This document shows positions 32,384 to 42,065 of a stretch of DNA of 64,000 nt, in pieces. The position numbers and the translations under genes were made by a program. Position 1 is the first letter of the stretch; each line of letters begins with the position of its first letter. The notes under the pieces are model-generated. The model searched no databases, was not told the DNA's origin, and saw only the letters and a program-made list of their open reading frames with translations. Location of the stretch: positions 26,804,494 through 26,868,493 of the forward strand of contig OZ024729.1 of assembly GCA_964016875.1 (NCBI GenBank), in the 5' to 3' direction. This DNA comes from Fallopia convolvulus (Eukaryota > Streptophyta > Magnoliopsida > Caryophyllales > Polygonaceae).

Positions 32384-33665
32384 GCAACAAGTTGGATGGG
32401 ACGTAATGCCTCTCAATTTGGACATCGAGACGCATACGCAGGGCCCAAACCGAGAGTTTATAGAGCAGTGTGCAGCTGATATCGTTGTAAGTATTATATG
32501 TCGTTCCTCAATATTTTTATTCGTATTTTTAATTTCGTTGTCAAATTAGGTTAGTTTTTTAACAATCCTTTTTTGTAGACGCGGTCCAAAGAGATTCTCG
32601 TACGGAGGACCTCCCAGTACGGGACTCCACCATCTTTTCAAGATGAGTGTCAAGCATTTTTAGAGGCGGTTAGAGGGGTCGGACCGGGGAGAGTTGTTTC
32701 TAGTCTCGGTCGCGCCGCATCGGACTACTACAACCCCGAAATGTTGCCACGGCCGCGCAGACAACCTCATAGGATGGTGGATATACAGCCGGAGAACGCC
32801 ACCATGCGTGCAGAGGTGACGAAACCCTAGCGGAACCATCAAGCCACTCAAGCGAGCATAGCTGAGCAGTGAGAACAGATTGAGCTTCTACCGAAGTTCA
32901 TGGAGGATATGCCCCACAAACAAATGCCACCATCTTCGCCCTCTCCGCCACCTCCCCCTGACGGTGCGGACCGGACGGATTAGTTTAGTAAAAATGTTTT
33001 TATTATTGTAAATTTTTTGTAAATAATCTTGTAATTATTATTATTATTATATTTAATATTTGTGTTTTATTTTTTATAAATTCAATTAAAATAACATTTT
33101 AAATAAAATTATAATCGCAAAAAAATAAAAAATAAAACTAAAAGACGAATTTAGCGACCATGTGGTCGCTACGATTTTTTGGCAATGACCGCCACCAACA
33201 TGGCGGCGAACGCCGCCAATTGATGAATTTCGGTGTTAGCTACGGCTTTTGGCAGCGGCCACCACCTCAATGGTTGTAAGCACTACCATTCGGTGAATCT
33301 TAGTGTCCACGTGGACGCTAATTCACGACCATGTCAATGCTAAATCTGGCCCCAGATTTAACGTCCACGCGGACGCTAATCCGCAACCACTTGGTCGTTA
33401 ATTTGGACCCAGATTTGGTGACCACGTGGTCACAGATTTGCGCCCCAATGGACGCTAAATTTGGGTCTAGATTTAGCGACCACGTGGACGCTAATATCTC
33501 GTGGTGTCTAAATTCAGCGACCACGTGGTCGCTAATCCGTTTTGCGACCAAATTTTTAGGGACCACATCTAGCGACCAGAATCTGGTCTCTAAATCCATT
33601 TAGTGACCAGATTCATGGATTTAACGAGCACTTTTGTGGTAGCTAAATCCATAGTTTTTGTATTA
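32384..33665 (+). mobile_element. Right end of a CACTA (En/Spm-like) transposon
   Basis: The first 600 bases hold a degenerate exon pair with an intron-like GTAAGTATTATATG...TTTTTTGTAG stretch (about 32489-32579). The following frame reads SQYGTPPSFQDECQAF, then SLGRAASDYYNPEMLPRPRR, resembling the En/Spm-type second ORF of plant CACTA elements. From about 33140 the sequence is a dense array of inverted GCGACCACGTGGTCGCTA motifs, the subterminal repeats to which such transposases bind. It ends TTTTTGTATTA at about 33655-33665, a decayed form of the TTTTTGTAGTG terminus. The left end is lost under copy G. Confidence 0.65.
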
Positions 33666-34502
33666 TCAACGATACAAATACTCTTATGTGCACGGAAAAA
33701 GAGGCTATTGTTTGGGGTGGCTTTGGATATCGACCAACACAAATAGGATCAAAGCAATCAAGCACAAGTAAGCAAGCCAGACAAGAGAAGAGAAGAGGGG
33801 TAAGTGGCAGCCTAGGGTTAGGCTTGGCTCATGATAGAGATAGAATAGAAAGAAAGAATCTCATCCAAGAGGAGAAGGTCGAGATTGTATCCAAACTAGA
33901 AAGATATGAAAATAATATTGTTGCAATTTTAGAAGATATGGGAGAGGTAAAGGTAAGATAGTTGTCGATTTTAAAAGATAGAAGATCTTGCCTTATTTTG
34001 GCTATTATCTTCTAAGATTTTTATATATATATATATATATGCTAACCGATTCTATTTTTGTATTGGCAACAAACAATATCTTGGATTTTATCCTCCAAGA
34101 TCACAACCGAAAAGGCAACAAATAATTTGGTAAATTTCGGCCGAACAAACAAGCAATGGATTTTATCCTCTTGTCTTGTAGGATCGACGAAGATGGAATG
34201 GATTTTCATCCTCTTCCAACCAATGAACACAACAAGAATTCGCAAGATATGCTCGACACACACAAAAGCAAATCGGAAATAATGATCAAGAAAAAGACTC
34301 TTAGCATGCAAGAATCGATAACGTGATGTAAAATCACCAAAACAAGTGCAAGTCGAGGATTTTTTGTGAATTTTTTCGAAACAATAAACAAACAACAATG
34401 TTTCCTAAATGAGTGTTGCTAGGTGTGCCGGAAACTATGGTGAAAATCAAACAACAAGGTGGCAGGGAAAAATATTTCATGCAATAAGGTGGCGGGGAAA
34501 AA
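33666..34502. other. Unassigned intergenic stretch with a TA microsatellite
   Basis: No similarity recognised. A 91-codon frame at 33686-33961 is Lys/Glu/Arg-rich with no motif, and I do not call it a gene. A run of about 10 TA units lies at 34021-34040. Near 34450-34495 the phrase AAGGTGGC(A/G)GGGAAAAA occurs twice. Confidence 0.4.
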
Positions 34503-35504
34503 TTAATCCTTATCCACCCTTACATTATCCTTTGCTTTTGAAACCAATTCTTGTCCCTTAAATCCTTTTATTTGTAGCTCCACAAAATGTTTCCTAGCCG
34601 ATGAAAGCTTGACCCTATCCGGGATTAGGACTTAGTTAGGTTGGGACTTGTTATGTTGGAGTGTGATGTATTGGTCTGAAGAATGGGATGAGTGTTTTAG
34701 GAGTCTCATTATTGATGAAAAGTGTGAAAAAAGGATTTTTGGCTTGCAAAATAATGCACAAATAAGCAAAAGAAAGAAATTGCAGCCTCGTTACCGACCT
34801 TCTCCCAGCAGAAAAAAAAAATCAGAAAATTCAGTGAAAATTCAGAAAAGAGGAGAAGAAAAGTGAATAAGTGCAAGAAAAGTAAAGAAAGGAGCCAAGA
34901 ATTTCTTTATGTGTTTTATGAGACTTTCTAGGTAGGATTAGGGGTTAATGAAAAGAATGCGAGTTTAGTGCGTAATGTTTAGTGAGTTTGGTATATTATT
35001 TGAGAGGATTTTGGTGAGTTGTGTTGGGAGTTTAGGAGTCTTGATTCCCGGATTTTTAGCACCACATACCAAAAATTATTTCCACGCCTTATTGTCATTA
35101 TCAAGCCCCATTACAACCCGGTCGAATGGAAGCTTCTATGAAGTTTTTCATTGAGCCTAAGTTCTCTTGATGATTTTACTTGTTTTGACATCTTTGGTAG
35201 AGAAATTGGTGATATAAGTTACAATTTCTATGAGTTTTTGCATATTTGATTGAGTTGAGAGTTGTACTTATAAGCCTAAACACATGAGAGTTGAGTGAAA
35301 CACATATTTCTTGTGGGGTTGGATTGTGATTACTTGTGTTTATTAGTTGTTTATATATGTGTGATGACGTTTATGTCACTTGTCTAATTTCACTTGTGCT
35401 GAATTTGCTTTTTGATAAGGGCTATTACTTGATGAATGTGTTGATGGTTTTGATTTGTGTTTAGTGATTGCTTGAGGACAAGCAAGCTTAAGTATGAGGT
35501 ATTT
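34503..35504 (+). mobile_element. 3' untranslated region and PPT of copy H
   Basis: Colinear with 29950-30986 of copy G, starting at ATTAATCCTTATCCACCC. It ends with CTTGAGGACAAGCAAGCTT and the decayed PPT AAGTATGAGGTATTT before the LTR. Everything upstream of 34503 in the element is missing. Confidence 0.72.
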
Positions 35505-38500
35505 TTATGTCCGTGTTTTTAGCTTTGTTTTAGTATGTTTTTCTAGGGTGTTTAGTCTTGTTTAGTTGTATTTTTGTAAGTGTTTTGTGTCTTCTTAGTA
35601 TAGTTTGCATATTTTGTGAAAAGTATGGAAACTACTCTAGTTTTGTGTTTTTGTGTAGGTTTTGAGGCGAGATTGGATGCATTTAAGGACATTGAAAGAG
35701 AGGATCAAGCTAGGAGGAAGAAAAGAAGAAAACCATGGAAGGAAATCCCACAAAATCCAAGAGAAGAAGGAAGAATAACAAGAAAACAAGTCAGAACCAA
35801 GCTCGTTATCGACCCTCTAGGAGTCGGTACCGAGGCTCCCAGGCGTGACCGACCTAGTGCTTTTAATGCTTTTATTCCAAGATCTTTTATCTTTAGTAGG
35901 TTTTATTTTTATGGAAACTTTTTAGATAGATGTTTTAGTATAAATACTCTTGTTTAGATAAGCTTGAGACATCTAGATCAACTTATCTCTCTCTCTCTAC
36001 TTCGGTTTAGATGTGCGTTTTTAGGGTTTAGAAGACAAGTTTGTTGCTTGGAGCACAAGGATGAAGATTGTGCATATTTCTTGTGTTCTAAGTTGTGTTC
36101 TAAGATAAGTTTGAGTTTGGATTCAAGTAAGCTTTTAGTTTTTAATTCAAGTCATGTTTTCTTTCAATCCCTTTGCTTGTTTTTCTTTAATCATGAGTGA
36201 GTAGTCTCTTATTCTAGGGTTGGGGTTAGAAACGCAACATGATTGTGCATGAATTGTGACACCTTTATACCCTATGACGTATACTTTGTAATAACTTATT
36301 TCACATATAAACATATAATTTACATATAACAACTATCCATGTAAACATGCATATAACAAAACTAACCATATAAGGTTGCACACACAGACACAACACAAAG
36401 TTCTATGTCGTTACTTTTCGTGCTAATACATCTATTACTCTAACTTTATTACAACTCATATGTATATGATGCAAAATGAGGAGGAGAAGGTTGCATTGAG
36501 CTTCAACCGGCCGACCTGTATGAATGTGATCTCTAACAGAGACATACATCAGTAAGAACTAGCTGAACCTGAAAAATTATTTTGCGATTTACGTGAGTCG
36601 CATACTCAGTGAATATAAGCCATCATCAATTATTTCACACAGAGTCAAACATTTAGTCCATGTACATATACATACATATTATATATATGTCATATATAAG
36701 AATTTACTATGCATATGCAAATGTCGATGTATCCGATTTATTATTCTATGAACTGTTCAAGCTTGAATCTGCCCTGGGTTTTCATTACTGACTCTTTTCC
36801 ATTACCAACTTTTCCTTTTTTTTCTTTTTTTTTCATATACCACCTTTTTTTCTTTTCCATTACCGACTTTTAGGCATCTTAGGCCTCATTTGCTCATATA
36901 CCATCTCTTAGGCATCTTAGGCCTCATATACGACCTGTAGGTCTCTTTTGTATACAAATTCAGGTTGAGACAGTCACATGTCCTTTTAATCTCATTGAAA
37001 TATGCGTGAAATCAAGTGCATCATGTAATCATATATCATATGCCATTTGTTAACATACTTTATGTGCAAACAACTCTGGAAATTTCAGAGCTATGACATA
37101 TATCCATATAACTCATATAGCACACATATCCATATAACTCATATCACATATATCCATATAACACATATATCTATATAGCACATATAATACATATATATTC
37201 ATATAGCTCATATATCACATATATCCATATAGCACATAGGGTTGAATCTCCGGTCTATACTCACCTGTTCAAGACAATTACTATATTTCTCCCCCTTGTC
37301 TCTGACCCCGTTCTATAAGTGGTGCTCCTATATGTAATCCAATGCAAATTAGGCTATTTATTCTTATAAACTCTAACCCCAAATGCAATAAAATCCCAGT
37401 ATGCCTTATAACTTTTTGTGCATAATTCCAAATCTTTTAAAACTTCACAATAATAAACTATATATATAGAAGAACATTTTTCTAGTTCAAACCTTTATGA
37501 AAAACTTGATCAAAAGTCCCCATAATATCCTTACAAGGCAATAGCCTAGAATTACTCTGAAATCTTTTACCAAATATAAATCCGATATCGAAAACATCTT
37601 CTGAGAAATATAAATCGACTAATTTTCAAATCAAAATCAACTGTAGATCTAGATTTGGAAAAATTAAAAAAATCTAAATAAATCATTAACTAATTAAAAA
37701 CTTACCAGATCACGCTTATACTTCAGGATTAAAATCCAATAAACTGATCTTGTATCAAAACCAACCGAAAAATCAAAATTCTAGACTTCTCTCTCGTTTG
37801 GTTTTCATGCACCAAATCCTCTCTGTATTTTTTTGGCTTACTCTTCCGTATATTGATGTGGAAGATAGGACACTATAAGTACATAGGAAGACAACTCAAT
37901 TTTCAACGCAAAGGCAAATTCAGTTTCCAACACATAAGAATACAAAAATTCAAATTCCAACATAAGCTCCAAATTCCAACATAGACACAAGGTCGTGAAA
38001 ATCGGCTAAAATTTTGGATAATTTCGTTTTCCACCCTAAAATTTCCTTTACTACAAACTTTACCCTGTAATAATTATTAAATAACTTTTACTTAAAAACT
38101 TTTTAAACTATAATAAACTTAATTAGAAAATAAATATCACTTTTAAAAACTCACTATATATCATGTCAATATGCCATGCATATGCTTCTAATATTATATG
38201 AATGCAAAATGATGTATGCACTTAGGTCGGGGATGTTACATGAATGATGATATGATTTAATAAATTGAATGCCTTTTATCTATTCTTCTACTTGTTTGTG
38301 CAAAAGCTTTAATGAAACTTGAAGTATTTCATGTTCATAACTTGATTGAAAGAGAAAGTTATGAATATGAATAGAGATAAAGTTTGAGACGAAAGTTGAG
38401 AACTTTAGATGAAAATAAGTAGAATAAGTGAAATGATTTATGAAAGTTGATTGATTTGCTTGTTTATTCAACTAAAGTTGATAACTTTATGTTAAAGGCA

Positions 38501-38911
38501 TGATTTTTATGATTCATAATGTTTAAATTTGCATGATTATGTTGTGGTGGACCCTTATCCTAGATTTTTCTCTTATTTGTGAGTCGAGTTGCAATCCCAG
38601 GTACCTCATTAACGACCCTCTCTAGGCCGGTACCGACCTGCAGATTTCCTCTTTGTTTTGTTGTTTACTTAGTTTTTCTGCTTAATTTGCACCCCGATAT
38701 CGACCCTGACAAGGTCAGTACCGACCTCCTTCCAGTGTGCTTGTTTGGTTACTTTGCTTTGTTTTGCTTTGTTCTTTGCTTTATTTTCTCTTTTGCTTTT
38801 TAGTTTAGTAATTAGACACAACCTTGCTTCTCGTAGACGATCCTGACTCTGTCATAATCAGCGGGTTCTTGACTATAAATTTATTTGTTGTCAAGTAGAT
38901 CCCTTTCAACA
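35505..38911 (+). mobile_element. 3' LTR of Athila-like copy H, split by a solo LTR
   Basis: The two halves, 35505-36254 and 38246-38911, join to about 1416 bp of the same LTR as 30987-32383, including a TATA box near 35940 and palindromes at 35802-35834, 38605-38637 and 38694-38725. The first base pair is decayed (TT for TG). The right end CCCTTTCAACA abuts Tat-type sequence of element J, so H was inserted there. Confidence 0.82.
36255..38240. mobile_element. Solo LTR of 1986 bp with 5-bp target duplication
   Basis: It starts TGTGACACC and ends GGATGTTACA. The flanking TGAAT occurs at 36250-36254 and 38241-38245. It has no coding content. It includes a repeated phrase TTAGGCATCTTAGGCCTCAT near 36871-36926 and a tract of short CATATATCCATATA-like repeats at about 37093-37240. 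A single LTR with an intact target duplication is the usual result of recombination between the two LTRs of an insertion. Confidence 0.85.
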
Positions 38912-38947
38912 ACGCCTGCACTTGGTTGCCGAGAACTAAAAGGACGT

Positions 38948-38984
<37 letters not shown>

Positions 38985-39381
38985 TTGGGAAGAAGATGAA
39001 ATGAGAAGGAGAGATAAAGGGGCACGCATGGCATTTATAAAGAATGAATTGGGCCCTTCCCCGCTTAAACGCCTTAATGGGCCTAACTCCCTCGAGGGCC
39101 CATCAATGAAAAAGGGAAAGAAGGCCCAAGGCCCGTCAAGCGCATAACGGAAAGAAAAACTTCCAGAAAATCGCTAAGGGTGGAGATCCAGCTGGGAATT
39201 CAAGAAAAACCTGGGGCCTCGTTGGCCCTAACCCCGAATCTCGTGAAGGGAGATTCTCGATCTAGACCCCACACCCCGCATGCGAAAGGTTACAGCAGAC
39301 TTCACAAAAGGGGACTAAGGAATCACACATCGCGCATATATGCTTTACGGCCCTCGGACTGCGCGCCACAAGCCATGGGGT
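38912..39381 (+). mobile_element. 3' untranslated region of Tat-type element J with an antisense promoter-like segment
   Basis: The stretch before the LTR is similar to the same region of the element at 57601-58050 in opposite orientation. On the minus strand it shows a TATA box, TTTATAAATGCC (about 39032-39043), followed by a pyrimidine-rich leader with about 15 CT units ((GA)n on the plus strand, 38948-38979). This is the counterpart of the start of the antisense gene at 57.9 kb. The gene itself is cut off at 38911 by copy H. Confidence 0.6.
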
Positions 39382-40250
39382 TGTGATGGTGCGCAAAATA
39401 ACGATGTGTGAACAGTGGGCACAAAACGTGAGGTAAAAGAAGTAGGCGAAGCCTTCTTAGTCTTCTCCCCGAGATCTTTTCCATACCCATCCAAAAAGCG
39501 AAGTCCCTATTCTAGCAAAGCTCGTGGGAACGAGGTCTGACATCGCAAGTCTCTCCGGTTGAGATAGTTAGGCAACTCACCACAAGAAATAACGAGGGCA
39601 AGCCTCGTATGCTGAAAAGCTGCCACCCTCGCCCCGCTCAACCAGTCAAAAGCCATCTAAACTCTCGACCAATTGTCGGCCACCTTCTTCTCGACCAATC
39701 AAATGGTCGAATCACGGGCGTCCCACGTCGGAAGTTAGCAAAATCCAAGCTCCATAAACATCTCTAAATAAGAGTAAACCTCGAAGGTTGCAAGGGTCGA
39801 AAAACATCTCTAACTCAAGAACGATCTTGCTTGTTGAAGATCGACGTGCTGAAACGTTCGCAAAGACCACTCTACAACAAAGAGAAAGTCCACAAAAAGA
39901 CTTCAAGTCGCCCAAAGAGACCGTGTCTCAACACGATCTCGCTAACTGCTTCGCAAACTACAATCTCGGTGCAATCGCTTAAATTTCTAATATCGCTGAA
40001 TAGATAGCAACTCTCGACTTGTAATAGAGAAAGATCTCGCTAGTAGTTTGCAAGTGGTAATCTAGTTGTAGTAGAGAGGTCTCGAACCTCGTCAGGAAGA
40101 GACCTCGAATCTTGTAAGAGGAGATCTAGGGCATAATCTCGCTGTTGTAACCTCGTTCGGAAACCATTAATAAAAGCAAGGGTTTGTCTCGTCATATATA
40201 TATAATATCGTTTCTTGTCTTTTAGCGTCAGTTTAATTCGGGTTCCATCA
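39382..40250 (+). mobile_element. LTR of Tat-type element J
   Basis: 869 bp from TGTGATGGTGCGC, preceded by CCATGGGGT (the purine side of the PPT), to TTCGGGTTCCATCA. It aligns with the reversed LTR at 56711-57600, sharing TGTGATG(G/A)TGC at the start and TCTTGTCTTTTAGCG near the end. A (TA)n run lies near 40196-40204. Confidence 0.75.
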
Positions 40251-41516
40251 AAGTTAGCAAATAAAACGGGAGAAGAATTTAAATGAACGAGCAGATCTAG
40301 TAACTCAACAAAAAGAAACAAGTTGAAATTAGAGAAATAAGGATTCCTACTTATAATTTTAAAAGTATATTGCAAAAGAAGGTTCAACAAATTTGTCAAA
40401 GGAAAAAGCCTTAGGTCAACAAGCCAAAGATGCAAAACAACCAAACCCATAGGCATGAAAATACAATCCACCACATCCACCTCACAATTAGTACAAGATT
40501 CAAACAGGAAAATGTAAAAACCATAACACAGGAGCAGATATATAAACACAACCCACAAGAATATCAATTGCAGCTTGAAGACAAAGGGGAAAACGGGATA
40601 AAAATCAAAAGCGAACAAAACAATCCAAACCTAGGGACATAGAATAAATTCCATGTCCAAAGCAAGAGAGGGATCCAGCCTGAAGAGATCAGACCAACAA
40701 CGAGATACCTAGATCTCCAACAGAGGGAAACACCAAGCATCCACACCAAGGGCTCCAGGAAAAGGATAAAGAGCACAGATCCAGGCGAAATCACATCTCC
40801 AAAGCCCAGCCAAGAACCAGAAACGAGGGAGACAATAAAAGCAACCATCACCATCAAACACATAATGAAGAAGGAAACTCAAAAAAAAACCATGAAAAGG
40901 GCAAAAATTGATCTGAGGAGGGAAGAGAGGTTTCACAAAGTAAGGATCTGAAGAGATCTTTACTAAAATCAAAAGAAATTTCAAAGTTGGAATTAGAGAA
41001 AGAAACAAAAGAAGAAAAAAAATATGTACAAACGCCAAAGAAACCAAGCGGTGCACAAAGAACAAGAGAGAGAAAGAAGAGAGAAGGGAGAGCGTCTACA
41101 GTAAAATCTTGTTGTCTCTAGCTACTCGTTACTTGTTAGTTAGTTGTATCTCTTTGCACATGCTATAAAACGTTATTTTACTTGGCACCGGCCTGTGACT
41201 TTGTATCGATCCATCACTAACGTCTTCATCCTCCATCATGCTTAATTGTTGGTCCCTCGGTCTCTGGTTAACTCACTTTCAAATGACATGTACACATCCA
41301 AAGTGCCCTAAGTGTTTTCTTAATGATGTTTATTAATCATGAAAAGACCCAAAGTTAATAATTAAGACCAAGTCCTATATGTTTTTGATCAATCAAAGAT
41401 ATATAAGCCTTAGTTCTAAAAATTAAAAATTCCATCTATGTCCCGTCTAAGCGTTAAAGGTCCCAACCCATCTAGGTAACCGTTTAGGCCGCCTAGGCAA
41501 TAGCCTCTCTGTATAG
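40251..41516. other. Unassigned region, possibly a minus-strand transcript start
   Basis: No clear gene. On the minus strand there is a TATA-like TTTTATAGCATG near 41162-41175, then a pyrimidine-rich stretch (CTCTCCCTTCTCTC) and long T-rich sequence down to 40251, like a leader and first intron. Minus-strand frames of 118, 99 and 192 codons here are hydrophobic, overlap each other, and look like translations of T-rich DNA. The 192-codon frame also runs into the LTR of element J, so I do not call them genes. Confidence 0.35.
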
Positions 41517-41530
41517 GGTCCGCCTATGTA

Positions 41531-41744
41531 ATTTTTTTTGATAGGGTAAGGATTAGGATCGCCACAAGTATTACTTAGGCAGTATTACTTAGGCTCACCT
41601 ATATTATCCATTAGGAATGAGGCTAGAACTGGTTACTAACAGATTTTATAGAGAAAAGGGCAAATCGCCGCCCGTAGGATTCAAAACGGTGACCTCAGAG
41701 TACTATCCCAAAGGCTTAACCACTGAACCAAATGCCCGAAGGCA
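41531..41744 (-). mobile_element. tRNA-derived SINE with 14-bp target duplication
   Basis: On the minus strand the head carries a Pol III A box TGGTTCAGTGG (41730-41720) and, about 32 bases later, a degenerate B box GTTTTGAATCC (about 41688-41678). The body ends in an A run (AAAAAAAATT) at 41531. GGTCCGCCTATGTA is repeated exactly at 41517-41530 and 41745-41758. Length is 214 bp. The intact duplication means a fairly recent retroposition. Confidence 0.85.
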
Positions 41745-41758
41745 GGTCCGCCTATGTA

Positions 41759-42065
41759 TAATTTGCATGAGATAATGTTCTTATTTGAACAAAAGTAAAG
41801 TTTATTTAATTTGTTGACCTACCAAAACCATATAAACTAATTCATATACATATATCATAGATATAACTAACATCCTCTTTTCAAACTCGATGCATTCAAC
41901 TTTCAAAACTCCAAACCAACATTGACAAAATCCTCCCTTTTAAAAAAAAATCAAAAATAACCCATCAAAGAATAGAGATCGACTAAATACATACATTAAA
42001 AAAGATAAAATGATCATAACCCTAAAATCCTTATAACTAATCACTAAAACCTACTTAGCATTTCA
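41759..42065. other. AT-rich intergenic stretch downstream of the IST1-like gene
   Basis: No frame, repeat or motif recognised. It probably contains the 3' UTR of the minus-strand gene ending at 42066; on that strand AATAAA-like A/T runs are present but none is distinctive. Confidence 0.4.

Noticed and set aside
33686..33961. 91-codon frame as a gene
   Set aside because: No domain, no promoter, and it is flanked by transposon remnants; there is not enough to support it.
40040..41065. Minus-strand frames of 192, 118 and 99 codons as genes
   Set aside because: They overlap one another in different frames, are hydrophobic through T-rich DNA, lack domains, and the longest runs into a retrotransposon LTR.
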